Of a stretch of 64,000 nt of DNA, positions 14,862 through 24,233 are shown one piece after another. The position numbers and the translations under genes are program-made. The DNA is taken from positions 1 through 64,000 of IMG/VR virus record IMGVR_UViG_3300025013_000002, one strand, 5' to 3'. The first letter of the stretch is position 1. Every line of letters starts with the position of its first letter. Below the pieces are notes generated by a model that did no database searches, was not told the origin of the DNA, and worked only from the letters and a program-made list of their open reading frames with translations. The DNA is from a virus.

Positions 14862-15953
14862 TTATTTGACGATCATCAATTTTTCTGAAGCACGCGTATA
14901 CGCGGTGTAGCGCCAGCGACGGTGCATTTCCTCATCGTTCCCGAACAATTCCTCAAAGACCATAATTTTCGGCGCCTCTGAGCCCTGAAATTTGTGGCAG
15001 GTCAATGCGTAGCCGAAGTCGAACTGCTCGATGCCTCGCTGGTAATATACAGAACCACCAAGGAAAACCTGATCGTCGATATCGAGACATTCGTAGGCAA
15101 CCCCGTCGTCGTTCGTGAAGTCCAGGTAGCGACCAACCGAGTCATAATTAACGCACGTCCCGAGCATCCCGTTGACGAGCCCCATCTCGTTATTATTTTT
15201 CAGACAGATGAGCTTATCGCCGGGTGCAGGGAGATCGCCTTTAAATCCGAGTAATCCCCTGATTTCCTCGTTTAATTTCCTTCTAGTATTGTTGAACCCG
15301 CAGATCACCTGATCAGCGCTCAATAAAAATTCATCAGCCACGCGGAACCACGGGATCACGAAGCACGTATCTCCGTGCCTCCCGTACCCGATGTCCTCCC
15401 CAATCCGGATCGAGTGAGCCAGGCGAATAATCGGGTTGTCCATCGCCTGGCGGTGGATCGTCTCCAGTCGATAATCTGGGTTGAGCATCAGGTTCGCCTG
15501 ATCCTTGGACACAGGAGGAAGCTGAAAGTGATCACCGATGTAAAGTACCGGAATCCCGTAGCTTTCCAGATCCAACTTGATCGTGCTACTCACCATTGAG
15601 GACTCATCGCAGATGATCAGCTTGACCTTTTCTAGTTCCACGAAGGACCTTCGGCAAAACGTGACTTTTCCTTGATCGTCAATTCGGGGCCGGTAAATCA
15701 ACCCGTGGATCGTCGTAGCTGGCAAGCCTTTTTTACGAAGGACCATCGCCGCTTTGCCTGTGTAGGCGACGTGGCGGATGTCGTGCTCTTCTAGCTTGAG
15801 ATCATCGACGATGAAATTTACTAGCGTCGTTTTGCCGGTGCCTGCGTAACCACCAAGGACGAAGGTTTTGGATGTGGAGTCGATGGACTCGAACCAAGTT
15901 TTAATCGCGGTGACAGCGCCAGCTTGCTCGTCGGTTAGGGTTATTTCGGACAA
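14862..15953 (-). CDS. Dda/RecD-like SF1B DNA helicase
   Basis: 363 residues, TTG start. Walker A is VLGGYAGTGKTTL, Walker B ICDESSMV, followed by YIGDHFQLPPV. Late motifs include FGYALTCHKFQGSE and YTAYTRASEK, typical of the UvrD-C2/RecD end. Length fits T4 Dda. These helicases move 5' to 3' and strip proteins or re-anneal forks early in phage replication. It is followed at once by the exonuclease gene in the same operon. Confidence 0.92.
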   Translation of the reverse strand: MSEITLTDEQAGAVTAIKTWFESIDSTSKTFVLGGYAGTGKTTLVNFIVDDLKLEEHDIRHVAYTGKAAMVLRKKGLPATTIHGLIYRPRIDDQGKVTFCRRSFVELEKVKLIICDESSMVSSTIKLDLESYGIPVLYIGDHFQLPPVSKDQANLMLNPDYRLETIHRQAMDNPIIRLAHSIRIGEDIGYGRHGDTCFVIPWFRVADEFLLSADQVICGFNNTRRKLNEEIRGLLGFKGDLPAPGDKLICLKNNNEMGLVNGMLGTCVNYDSVGRYLDFTNDDGVAYECLDIDDQVFLGGSVYYQRGIEQFDFGYALTCHKFQGSEAPKIMVFEELFGNDEEMHRRWRYTAYTRASEKLMIVK

Positions 15954-16937
15954 TTAGAACCTCCCTGAGAAGGGCTGGAGCCAGAAGTCAGCTTTTTCTG
16001 CAGCAGCGACTTTTCCACATTCGAGGAGCCATTCCTTGACTTCGTGAACGTCAGGAGAATTAGGGTTCCCGAAATCCTCCAGATTCTCCTTCAGGTACAC
16101 GATCCCCTCGACTCCAAAAATCTCCATCTCGACTTCAGGCGTGTGGTGAAGGTCAGCCAGCTTCAGGTTCCTGTAGGCCGTCTCGAAATTCTCCTTGAGC
16201 CCTTCCTTCACCTTCGCAGGCATCCTCGAAATTTGAAGCGAGTCCAATTGCTTCTCGACTTCCTGCATGGTCCCACATTGGCGAATCATCTTCAGGGCGA
16301 AGGTTTCCCCGAGGCCTTTCACGGTCCAGTAACCATCGGAGGTGTCACCCGACAAAGATTTTACGTGAGCGAACTGCCAAGGCTCGATCTCGTACTGCTC
16401 CTGGAAGGCCTTCAGGTTCAACCAGAGTTTGGGCGGGATCTTCTCGCCTTGGCTCAAGGGCATAATCATGGGCTTTGCGTAGCCCGCTTGTGCCACTCCG
16501 GGACGGAGGAGTTGTAGCATGTCCGCGTCGGTGCTCAGGACCATCACATCGAATTCTTCGAGGTCAACGTGGCGAACCACGAAGCTGATCACGTCGTCAG
16601 CCTCCACCCCTTTGACCGAGAGGCAGGGAATCCCCATTTTCCTCGCGAGGTCAACGCAGTCGGGCATCTCCTCGTTCCTGAATCGAGCGTAGCGAGCGAG
16701 TTCAGCCGCGTCCCATTTTTTCCTGGTTTCCTCTCGGTTCGCCTTGTAGCCTTCGTAGATGCCCAGGCGGTACTTGGATTTCCCGCCCTCGCACGCGAAC
16801 ACAACTTTGTGGACCTTGAACTGCTCGACGATCTTTTTGATGTCGCTGAGGAAGCTCCAGGCTTTGTCCGGGTTCTTGAAATGGTACTGGCTGAAGAAGG
16901 AGTTGGCGAAGTCCACAAGGAGGATTCGTTTTTTCAA
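15954..16937 (-). CDS. 5'-3' exonuclease (FEN/RNase H type)
   Basis: 327 residues, TTG start after GGAGG. PIN/FEN signatures: ILLVDFANSFF at the start, VFACEG, KANREETRKKWD, VKGVEADDVISF, VLSTDADMLQL and a helix-hairpin-helix region HVKSLSGDTSDGYWTVKGLG. These match the nuclease part of PolI and T5 D15. It removes RNA primers during Okazaki maturation and lies beside ligase and polymerase genes. The polymerase here lacks such a domain, so this is its separate partner. Confidence 0.92.
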   Translation of the reverse strand: MKKRILLVDFANSFFSQYHFKNPDKAWSFLSDIKKIVEQFKVHKVVFACEGGKSKYRLGIYEGYKANREETRKKWDAAELARYARFRNEEMPDCVDLARKMGIPCLSVKGVEADDVISFVVRHVDLEEFDVMVLSTDADMLQLLRPGVAQAGYAKPMIMPLSQGEKIPPKLWLNLKAFQEQYEIEPWQFAHVKSLSGDTSDGYWTVKGLGETFALKMIRQCGTMQEVEKQLDSLQISRMPAKVKEGLKENFETAYRNLKLADLHHTPEVEMEIFGVEGIVYLKENLEDFGNPNSPDVHEVKEWLLECGKVAAAEKADFWLQPFSGRF

Positions 16938-17299
16938 TTGGACCTCCCCAGCATTTCCTCAGCTTTCTTCCTTCTTGCCAATTCAGCCTCCTTTTCCAGC
17001 ACCAATTCGTGGACCTTCGCGATCACCTTTTCTTCCGAGTAATTCTTGTGGGTCTTGCCACAGCGGAGGCAGACTTTGGATTCTGGTGAACTGGGGATCG
17101 CCCGAGACAACCCACCGTGAAACGGTAGGAACTCGAAGAGCACAATTTCGTCGGACTCCCTTTTCCAATAAAACCAACCATCCTTTTTTTGCTGCCCACC
17201 AAAACCCTCGCGGGTCAAGAAATTACCTACCAATTCCCAGAGCAATGGTGCGTCATTCAGAACCTCCCAGTCATGCCAACCAATTTTACAGAGATTCAT
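16934..17299 (-). CDS. Zinc-ribbon protein
   Basis: 121 residues. N-terminal MNLCKIGWHDWE and later VCLRCGKTH form a split zinc-binding unit of the type seen in small phage proteins. The C-terminal 35 residues are helical and charged. It overlaps the exonuclease start by four bases. Exact role unknown. Confidence 0.75.
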   Translation of the reverse strand: MNLCKIGWHDWEVLNDAPLLWELVGNFLTREGFGGQQKKDGWFYWKRESDEIVLFEFLPFHGGLSRAIPSSPESKVCLRCGKTHKNYSEEKVIAKVHELVLEKEAELARRKKAEEMLGRSN

Positions 17300-17302
17300 T
17301 TT

Positions 17303-18700
17303 CTAGCCCTCGATATTCGTGCTTGTTTTGTCATCCCGCAGCCGCAGCCACACAGGGAACCTCAACGAGCCATCAGCCGTAACTTCCTGGCCTGAGACCT
17401 CGCCTATTAAACCTACGAGGCGCCCACACAAATGCTCCACCCACATTTCGTAGCGTTGAGCGTCATCAAATCCAGTTCCGCAGTCAGTCTTGATAGTCCC
17501 GCAGTCCGACGCCATTTTGACGCCGCCGAGCATTCCTTGGTACTTGCCCTCGCCTTCGTAGGCTCCTACGATTCTCAGGTCTAGGGTGAAAAACTCCTTG
17601 ACCTTGAGCCACCGCCTTGACCTTCCGAAGTCGTAAGGCCCTTCCATCTCCTTGACAATTAATCCCTCGCCAGGGCCACACGAATACTCCACCTCCTTCC
17701 CCTTGGAATTCAGAACTGAATACTTCTCGCCGCCTTTCGTCCTAACGCGGTGGAAAAGCTCCTTCAATTCTGCTTCGTTATTCGCGATAGCGTTCGGCAG
17801 CAGGATCAGGTTGTTGAAGGGCTGCTCCTGGCGCTCGAAGAGGGAGGACAGTTCGAGCTTTCTGTCTGAAAGAGGCGCCGACTTCTTCTGCTCAAAGAAG
17901 GTTTCGACGGGCAACAAATCCCAGCAAAAAAATCCAAGGTACTCCCTCACTTCGGCAGCAGTCGTGGCTTCGTTCTTGAGCAGAGCTTTGCCTCCCTCGT
18001 ACACCCAGTTCCCGTCCTTGCACTTCAAGAAAGTTTTGTTGTCCGGATTGAACCTCTTCGCGAGAATTTCCCCGTCGAGAACAAAATCCGTTCCGGGTCT
18101 CAACTTCAGGATCTCCGCAGCGATCACTCCGCGCTCATCGAATTCATGCCCTTCCCTACTAAAAAACGTCACCTTCTCGTCTTTGCAGACCGCGATACAG
18201 CGAAGGCCGTCGAGCTTCTCTTCTACTAAAACGGGATACTTCAACGTAGGCCAGAGATTCTTCGGCGTCTTGCCTCCTTTGTAGATCGGCTGGGCGAGCA
18301 TCACGTCGAACGTCGGAATCAATTTGGGAAACGCGGCATTGATCGTGGATTCATCAATACCCGCTTTCAGATCCCTCGTGACAATCCGCGAAACCCACAT
18401 CGCCCCGGTTTCGGTACATTTTTTCATCAGATTTCTGATCATATTCTTCGCAGCAGTCGATCCGGTTTCATGCTTCGCAAGTAGAAGGAGAAGCTCCTCC
18501 AGATCCTGCGTGATGTCAGGCTGAACCTCGTTGTAGGACGAGGGGAACTCGATCTGCTTGATTCGGTAGGTGATGAACTTATTGTAGGTCAAGCTCAAGA
18601 GCTTCCTGAGATTCGGAGAATCGTTCCTTTTTAAAATCTCAATCTTCTCGTTTCTTGAAGCAGTTTCTTGGATTTGCTGAAAAACTTCGAACTCTTTCAA
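17303..18700 (-). CDS. ATP-dependent DNA ligase
   Basis: 465 residues, TTG start after GGGAGGA. All ligase motifs are present: VEEKLDGLR (motif I, lysine about residue 162 takes the AMP), LDGEIL (III), GEGLIVKEM (IV) and RRWLKVK (V), then an OB domain ending SLRFPVWLRLRDDK. The N-terminal helical domain is of T4 type. It seals nicks in replication and recombination. A degenerate relative lies at 3.1-4.7 kb. Confidence 0.95.
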   Translation of the reverse strand: MKEFEVFQQIQETASRNEKIEILKRNDSPNLRKLLSLTYNKFITYRIKQIEFPSSYNEVQPDITQDLEELLLLLAKHETGSTAAKNMIRNLMKKCTETGAMWVSRIVTRDLKAGIDESTINAAFPKLIPTFDVMLAQPIYKGGKTPKNLWPTLKYPVLVEEKLDGLRCIAVCKDEKVTFFSREGHEFDERGVIAAEILKLRPGTDFVLDGEILAKRFNPDNKTFLKCKDGNWVYEGGKALLKNEATTAAEVREYLGFFCWDLLPVETFFEQKKSAPLSDRKLELSSLFERQEQPFNNLILLPNAIANNEAELKELFHRVRTKGGEKYSVLNSKGKEVEYSCGPGEGLIVKEMEGPYDFGRSRRWLKVKEFFTLDLRIVGAYEGEGKYQGMLGGVKMASDCGTIKTDCGTGFDDAQRYEMWVEHLCGRLVGLIGEVSGQEVTADGSLRFPVWLRLRDDKTSTNIEG

Positions 18701-18897
18701 ATTTGTTCCTCCCTCTTAACCACCGCTACCTGCTCGGGGAATTTATAGAAGATATCCTCTTCGACACTCGACTTGAGCTTGACCTTGTGAGGGGTAATCC
18801 CTAAAATCTCAGCCACACAAAGCGAATACAGGTAGCCATTTACGTTCGTCACCACTTGTTGCCCGACTTTCAATTCGTTTCCAACTACGTCTTTCAT
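18697..18897 (-). CDS. Small SH3-like protein
   Basis: 66 residues from the ATG at 18,897 with GGAGGAGAAC upstream; a longer in-frame reading runs through the preceding small gene. VGNELKVGQQVVTNVNGYLY and the following strands suggest a small beta-barrel of KOW/SH3 type. Unknown role; overlaps the ligase start. Confidence 0.7.
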   Translation of the reverse strand: MKDVVGNELKVGQQVVTNVNGYLYSLCVAEILGITPHKVKLKSSVEEDIFYKFPEQVAVVKREEQI

Positions 18898-18926
18898 TAA
18901 AAGTTCTCCTCCATAAGCTTCCTCCT

Positions 18927-19070
18927 TTAGCATTCCACGATCACATCCATAATCCGCTCCCAGAACACCGCTTGTCCTGTGTAGGGGCAACAGACTGGAA
19001 GCTCGGGATTTTCGTCGTCTACGTCCAGGACGCAGAGGGCATCACAGCAATCACAGATGAACTCAGTCAT
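18927..19070 (-). CDS. 47-residue zinc-ribbon protein
   Basis: Starts at the ATG directly after the polymerase stop (TAAATG). ICDCCDALC and VCCPYTG give two cysteine pairs that would bind zinc. No function can be assigned. Confidence 0.65.
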   Translation of the reverse strand: MTEFICDCCDALCVLDVDDENPELPVCCPYTGQAVFWERIMDVIVEC

Positions 19071-21596
19071 TTACGCTGCGTCCTCCATGTCGTCCTCAGA
19101 TTCCTCCGAGTCTTCCTCTTCGCTCTCAGCCAAAGCGACCCACTCAAGATCGAACTCCTTCAGGTCTGCCCAGGTCTTGCCTACCTCAGCGTCAGCCTTC
19201 ATCGGGAAGTCCGCAGTCAATCCCTTCGGCCACCTGCTGAGGTGCCTGACGATGAATTCGTGCGCTTCGGAGATCATTGAATCCGGGACTTCCATCTCAC
19301 ACGAATCGTGGATGACGTTGATGATTTTGAAGGGCAACCCACGCTCGTCGATCTCGGCCCACATGTTGACCAGGCTCTGGAGCATCCCGTCACTGGCTAC
19401 CGACTGGATGATAAAGTTGTTGGCTTGGCGTTCAGCCCTAGCCCGCAGCCCTTCGTCCTCGGAGTCGATGTGAGGAACCCGCCGTTTCCTTCCAGAGACT
19501 GCTACCGCGTAGCCGTGCTCCCTAGCGAACATCACATTTTCCTGAAGCATCTGGCGGATGCCGTAGTGCTTCGCGAAATATTCCGCGAGATTCTTCTGGG
19601 CCTCTTCAACGGAGATCCCAGCGTTCTTCGCAATCAAGGCAGGAGCGGCTCCATACAAAGCGGCGAATCCTAAAGTCTTGGCGATCTGGCGGTAATTGTT
19701 GTACTTCTCCTTGACCTCATGGACTTCGCAGTCGAGCTTGAAAACTTCCCGTGCCGTATTCGAGTGAGGATCGAGCCCGTTCTTGAAGCCCTCGACCATC
19801 GCAGGGTCCTTGCTGATTGCTGCGGTGATCCGCAACTCAGCGTTGGAGAGGTCGGCTACGACCAGAGAAGTTCCCTCTTCTGAGATGAAGCATTTTTTGA
19901 GCTTCTGTGCTTCCTCGGAGTGCATGGCGATGTTCTGCATGTTAGGGGCTACGCAGCTTATACGTCCGGTCTTTGGTGAGGCTACACGGAACGAGCAGTG
20001 AATCCTGCTGTCCACCGAGCGGTTGATGATTGCCAGCACGTAGGTGCTGAGCATCTTCTTTAGCCCCTCCATCTCCTTTATGACCCGCAAGGCACCAACA
20101 TCAGGGAATTGTTCGGCCCAAGCCAGGAAGCTCTCTTTGTCCGTCGAGTACTCGCCCTTCTTCGTCTTTTTTATCTGCGGGAACTTCAGCACGTCCTTGA
20201 AGAGGAACCGCTTGTGGTTCACACTGTTCACGAGGAAAACCAGAGGTTTCTTCAGTTCAGTGATCGCGTTCTTGCGCTTGGCGTTCTCCTTCTCAAGCTG
20301 GACTCGGGACAGAAGAGCAACCGCCGTCTGGATCTCAGGCAACGTCTTGAGTTCCTCACCAAGAGATTCGATCCTTTCCTCAAGCTCGGCTTTGTATCGC
20401 TCAGCTTCGGGAAGGTCCACCTTCCAGCCACACTGCTCGATCCTCGCCAGGGCGTAAGCGTAGGTGCTCACGTCCTTGAAAACCTCAACTTGCTCCTCGA
20501 TCTCCAACTGCTTGTCGAAGTAGTCCGCAAGTTGGATCGAGGCATCCACGTCCATGCAACTATAAGGGAACAGGACTTCCAGCGGGATCAAGTCGTAGGT
20601 GAAGTCGGTTTTCTTGATCTTGTGCTCTTTGCAGTACCTGGACTTGAAAAGCTCCAGCGGGGCATCGTAATCCCCGAAGCCATCCAGAAGAGTGGCCGCG
20701 CAGTACTTCAGCGAGTGAGATTCCCTGTTCTCGTCGCAGAGGAAGCTCGCAATTAAAACGTCGTAGACGTTGTGCTTGCAGAGCTTGGTCTTGTACTTGT
20801 ACGCGAGGTGCTTGAAGTCGAAGTAGATGTTGGCCCCGATCTTCATTCTGGAATCGTCGTCGATCAGGTCGTTGCACCCAGTTACGATTTCGGCCCACTC
20901 TTGCGCGGTCCAGTTCCCGTGGTAATCCGGAGTCGGAATGCAGTAGCCGTAGTTAGCCTTGTGCGAGAACTGAATCGTAAGCACTTTTCCTTGATTAAAC
21001 TGCAGCGCAGAAGTCTCAATGTCCAGTGCGTACCGGAAAACGTTCTCCTTGTAGAAGGCGTAGAAGGCCCTGAACTTTTCGATGGTGTCCACGAGCGTAT
21101 AAAATCTAGGCTCGCGTTCTTCCTCGATCAGTTCAGGGAACTGCATTTCCCTCTTAGCCAACTCCAAGCACGTCTTGATCGTCCCTACGATGTCCGGGTT
21201 GTGCTTCACCATCGAGTAGGGTGGAATCGTCAGGGCCTTCGTCTGGTACTTCTCGCACTGGATGATCCTGCCGTAGAACTTCGAGGCACCCTTCGAACCC
21301 ATGCAAAGCTCGAAGGCTTTGGCTGTAGCGAAGAGCAGGAGGTTCGGAGCGTAGGACCCAATGAACTCGTCTACGTACTCGGCCTTCTCCTTGAAACCTG
21401 CTGCCTTTCCGTCTGCGTAATCCGACAGGCAGATGACCGAAACATCTTCCAACTCGATCCCAACTTCGGTGAGGCCCTTCAACAGATCCTTCAGCCCATA
21501 CTTGTTGATAACCCCGCTGTCGATCCAGTCCTGGTGCTGTGGCTGGTCGTAGATGACCAGTACTTTATTATTTGGTGCTTTTCTTGGTGTGATCAA
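19071..21596 (-). CDS. polA: Family A DNA polymerase with 3'-5' exonuclease
   Basis: 841 residues. I take the TTG at 21,596, which overlaps the upstream stop as TTGA behind GGGAGG; a start seven codons earlier is possible. Exonuclease motifs: YALDIETSA, GANIYFDFKH and YSCMDVDAS. Polymerase motifs: VVADLSNAELR (A), RQIAKTLGFAALYGA (B) and NVIHDSCEME (C). No 5' nuclease domain; that is the separate gene at 15,954. An acidic tail (EEEDSEESEDDMEDAA) extends beyond the usual end. Replicative enzyme of the phage. Confidence 0.96.
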   Translation of the reverse strand: MITPRKAPNNKVLVIYDQPQHQDWIDSGVINKYGLKDLLKGLTEVGIELEDVSVICLSDYADGKAAGFKEKAEYVDEFIGSYAPNLLLFATAKAFELCMGSKGASKFYGRIIQCEKYQTKALTIPPYSMVKHNPDIVGTIKTCLELAKREMQFPELIEEEREPRFYTLVDTIEKFRAFYAFYKENVFRYALDIETSALQFNQGKVLTIQFSHKANYGYCIPTPDYHGNWTAQEWAEIVTGCNDLIDDDSRMKIGANIYFDFKHLAYKYKTKLCKHNVYDVLIASFLCDENRESHSLKYCAATLLDGFGDYDAPLELFKSRYCKEHKIKKTDFTYDLIPLEVLFPYSCMDVDASIQLADYFDKQLEIEEQVEVFKDVSTYAYALARIEQCGWKVDLPEAERYKAELEERIESLGEELKTLPEIQTAVALLSRVQLEKENAKRKNAITELKKPLVFLVNSVNHKRFLFKDVLKFPQIKKTKKGEYSTDKESFLAWAEQFPDVGALRVIKEMEGLKKMLSTYVLAIINRSVDSRIHCSFRVASPKTGRISCVAPNMQNIAMHSEEAQKLKKCFISEEGTSLVVADLSNAELRITAAISKDPAMVEGFKNGLDPHSNTAREVFKLDCEVHEVKEKYNNYRQIAKTLGFAALYGAAPALIAKNAGISVEEAQKNLAEYFAKHYGIRQMLQENVMFAREHGYAVAVSGRKRRVPHIDSEDEGLRARAERQANNFIIQSVASDGMLQSLVNMWAEIDERGLPFKIINVIHDSCEMEVPDSMISEAHEFIVRHLSRWPKGLTADFPMKADAEVGKTWADLKEFDLEWVALAESEEEDSEESEDDMEDAA

Positions 21597-21808
21597 ACCT
21601 CGCCATCCTCCCAGCAACTTGCGTGAACCAACTCTTTCCGACTACCAACCCGAAACCTAACCGCCACTTTCCCTGAAATAACTTCCCCTGACTTGCTTCG
21701 ATTCGAGCGACCGCCTGTGACGACCACGAGTGCCCTCACCACGGCTTTGTCCTGCTCCTTGAACGGCTGGTTACAAACCGCGCAGATGTTATGAAATCCT
21801 CCTGCCAT
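21593..21808 (-). CDS. Small zinc-finger protein
   Basis: 71 residues. NICAVCNQPF at the start and VHASCWED at the end give CxxC plus HxxC, likely one zinc site. Between them is a basic, serine-rich loop. It sits directly before the polymerase with coupled translation. Confidence 0.7.
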   Translation of the reverse strand: MAGGFHNICAVCNQPFKEQDKAVVRALVVVTGGRSNRSKSGEVISGKVAVRFRVGSRKELVHASCWEDGEV

Positions 21809-21819
21809 TTCTACCTCCC

Positions 21820-21833
21820 ATTCAGATGTGAAT
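21820..21833. repeat. ATTCA-N4-TGAAT palindrome
   Basis: Copy ATTCAGATGTGAAT directly before the GGGAGG ribosome site of the zinc-finger gene upstream of the polymerase. Confidence 0.8.
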
Positions 21834-21837
21834 TTGT

Positions 21838-22134
21838 TTAGTCGCAGATAAACGTGCCGTCTTTGCGGCCCTCATCCAGGCGAGCCTGCCCTTCCACTTT
21901 GGTCTGCAAGCGAGGCCACCACAGCCCGTCCGGTACAGCCAAGCCGGTCATCATCCCAACTGGGAGAGGCACGATGAAAAGGTAATCCTCGGTGCAGTGC
22001 TCAACGGCCTCTTCCTCGGTCTCGAAGAGCCCTTCCAGCATCCAGCCGTTTACCTGCCCATCGTCTGCGATACCAGCCATGTGCTGACCCACCGCGTACA
22101 TTTTCCTGATCTCAGGATTTTCCCACCATTTCAT
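21838..22134 (-). CDS. Unknown small protein
   Basis: 98 residues, tryptophan-rich N-terminus (MKWWENPEIRKMYAVG). A segment EGLFETEEEAVEHCTEDYLF suggests an alpha/beta fold. Good ribosome site. Family not recognised. Confidence 0.75.
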   Translation of the reverse strand: MKWWENPEIRKMYAVGQHMAGIADDGQVNGWMLEGLFETEEEAVEHCTEDYLFIVPLPVGMMTGLAVPDGLWWPRLQTKVEGQARLDEGRKDGTFICD

Positions 22135-22144
22135 TTTCGTCTCC

Positions 22145-22438
22145 TTAGAAATCCCACGCTTTCTCTTCGATCTGAGCGCCCTTGCTCCGCAGGAACGGAA
22201 TCAGCACGTCCTTGAAGCAATTAGGGCAAATGTCTACGTTCAACTCGGTGCCCCAGCCTCCCTCCGGATAACTGGAGCCGTCCTTCTGGCGAACCGTCAC
22301 TTCTACCTCGACTTCGTTCACCTCCCAGGAAGAAGACTCCCAGTTCCCGCGCTTGGCTACCGCACCGCAGAGATCGCAGGTGGTTTCTGCTAGGTAAGTC
22401 TCAACTCCGGTTCTAGGCCGAGTTTCGTACTTCTTCAT
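22145..22438 (-). CDS. Zinc-ribbon protein of the CDLCG/CPNC type
   Basis: 97 residues: TTCDLCGAVAKRGNW near residue 20 and DICPNCFKDVLIPFL near residue 74 form a classic treble-clef or ribbon pair, with a beta-rich insertion between. I recognise this as a widespread small protein of phages and bacteria without a known role. Confidence 0.75.
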   Translation of the reverse strand: MKKYETRPRTGVETYLAETTCDLCGAVAKRGNWESSSWEVNEVEVEVTVRQKDGSSYPEGGWGTELNVDICPNCFKDVLIPFLRSKGAQIEEKAWDF

Positions 22439-22450
22439 TTTTCGTCTCCT

Positions 22451-22780
22451 TTAGGCGTGAGCCAGCGGCTCCCAACCGAACCGGCTCATCCGCTGCAAGT
22501 ACTCCATCTTGCTCTTGTAGATTTCTAGGCTCGCATAGCAAATCGAATCCCCCAGCATTTCATCCCTGACGAACTTCAACTCGATCTTGTCCCACCAGGC
22601 GCAATCAGTTACGTCGTACTCGCAGCAAAAAACCCTCCCATCCTCCAGGAGCACGTCGATGTCCACTTCTTCAGGGCCATACGAGCAACGAAGAATTTCC
22701 ACCCCACCAAGCTCTCGGATAACCTCTTCAAGCACCGAGGAATACCTCGCACCCTCCGTTGCTTCTACGATGTCGAGCAT
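22451..22780 (-). CDS. Unknown protein
   Basis: 109 residues from the ATG at 22,780 behind GGGAGGAAC. Alternating strands (VDIDVLLEDGRVFCCEYDV) and a C-terminal helix. No motif recognised. Overlap-free and evenly spaced in the pre-polymerase operon. Confidence 0.7.
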   Translation of the reverse strand: MLDIVEATEGARYSSVLEEVIRELGGVEILRCSYGPEEVDIDVLLEDGRVFCCEYDVTDCAWWDKIELKFVRDEMLGDSICYASLEIYKSKMEYLQRMSRFGWEPLAHA

Positions 22781-22781
22781 T

Positions 22782-23204
22782 TTAGTTCCTCCCGAGGAAG
22801 ATGAAAGTTTGGTGCGCGTCTTTGCAGAGGGCACGGTAGAAATCTTCTACGCGAATATCCTTAAACACCAGCCAAGGCTCGTCTACGTAGATTCGGTTGA
22901 ATCTTTCAGTCGGGTAAGGAAGATTTCCTGTGGTCCAGTACACCTGTGCGGGAGTTGCTGAGTACTGAAGGGCTTGCTCGTAACCGCCCACCACAATCAG
23001 ATCCCCTGCCTTCGCTCTGTCCTTGATGCACTCGGTCTTGCCTGCACGTCGGTTAGGGTTCACATGAACCGTAGCAATATCCATCGCGTAACCCACAGGC
23101 CCTAGCACACTGAACCACTTTTCGTCCTTGAAGCGCTCCCGAAACTGCTCATTCGCCTCGACCAGCAAATCCACCGCACAACAAAATTTTTCGTAATGAT
23201 CCAA
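22782..23204 (-). CDS. Degenerate P-loop NTPase-like protein
   Basis: 140 residues, TTG start. PNRRAGKTECI resembles a Walker A loop shortened to xRxxGKT, and RIYVDEPWLVF looks like Walker B. Both spacing and order fit a minimal P-loop fold of the kind seen in other phage proteins, where the first glycine is missing. Whether it binds ATP is unclear. Just downstream of the primase gene. Confidence 0.55.
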   Translation of the reverse strand: MDHYEKFCCAVDLLVEANEQFRERFKDEKWFSVLGPVGYAMDIATVHVNPNRRAGKTECIKDRAKAGDLIVVGGYEQALQYSATPAQVYWTTGNLPYPTERFNRIYVDEPWLVFKDIRVEDFYRALCKDAHQTFIFLGRN

Positions 23205-23207
23205 TTT

Positions 23208-24233
23208 TTATCCCTCCGGTTCGTACAACTCGTTTCCACATTTCCCCTTCGCGTTGAAAGGGCATTTCCATTTTTTGCACTCGGCACCGAACTCGATCTT
23301 GAACTCCCAATTTTCGAGGAGACAGGTGGGGAGCTTGATGGTGCCTCTGCCTGCCAGAGCAAGCTCCAGCCTTTCCCTATCGAGATCCCCAAGATCGTCT
23401 CCGGATTCGTAGTACACCGACAAATCAGCCATCGTCACCTTGAACCACGGAGTCAACGCCGCGCAGATCTTCTGAGCCGCTTGGCACCCAGCTTTGTCGG
23501 GATCTGCGACGTAGCAAATCTCCTCAGCGCCAGTAGAGAGCAGCATCATGATTTTGTTAGCGCTGAAGTTATTTACGCCGAAATAACAAATTGCCGGGAA
23601 CCCCATCGAGTTGGGCTTGATCGCGTGGAACAAGCCCTCACCTAGCAGGATCATCTTCGGCTTTTGTTTCTTGACTAAATCAATTGGAAAAAGCCAATTG
23701 TGCCGACAGGTGCTGCCCTTGTTCCTTAAATAGCGAGGCTGCTCATCTCCAAGCGCCCTGGCATCAACCCCGACGAGCTTCCCGTCAACGTAAATTGGAA
23801 CTGCCAGGCGGTTCGAATACCTTCCCCTTAAAACTTTGACCGCCCCGATCTCCTGGTAGAAGGAAGCAGGAATTCCTCGGTAATCTTCGTCCCAAATTTC
23901 CCCACTCGGAAAAAATATTTCAGGAGCCTCCTCGACAACCGGAACTTCCTCAGTCTTGCTCAGCCTCGACAAAATTCCTCGTAGCCCGAGCCCAAGCTCC
24001 TGCATTTCGTCCAGTTCTTCACCGAGGAGCCATCGGTACATCCCAGCCTGATTTAGCTTAAATCCACAAGACCAGCAGTGGCCCACCTGCTTCTCCAAAT
24101 TAATCTGGAATGAGGGCCTCCCGTCGATTCCGCCTGCGTGGAGGTGCTGGTGAGGACAGGTGATTGAAATCTCCATGCCCCCTTTAGCTTCGTAGTCGAT
24201 GCCCCTACTTTCGAGCAGATCAAGGATTTCCAT
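23208..24233 (-). CDS. DnaG-like primase
   Basis: 341 residues, ATG overlapping the upstream stop (TGATG). The N-terminal zinc site reads CPHQHLH ... CWSCGF, as in the CHC2 domain. A TOPRIM domain follows with ILLGEGLFHAI (glutamate) and CYVADPDKAG (DxD-like). It ends in an extra cysteine cluster (CKKWKCPFNAKGKC). It lays down RNA primers for the DnaB-like helicase encoded upstream. No helicase domain is fused. Confidence 0.9.
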   Translation of the reverse strand: MEILDLLESRGIDYEAKGGMEISITCPHQHLHAGGIDGRPSFQINLEKQVGHCWSCGFKLNQAGMYRWLLGEELDEMQELGLGLRGILSRLSKTEEVPVVEEAPEIFFPSGEIWDEDYRGIPASFYQEIGAVKVLRGRYSNRLAVPIYVDGKLVGVDARALGDEQPRYLRNKGSTCRHNWLFPIDLVKKQKPKMILLGEGLFHAIKPNSMGFPAICYFGVNNFSANKIMMLLSTGAEEICYVADPDKAGCQAAQKICAALTPWFKVTMADLSVYYESGDDLGDLDRERLELALAGRGTIKLPTCLLENWEFKIEFGAECKKWKCPFNAKGKCGNELYEPEG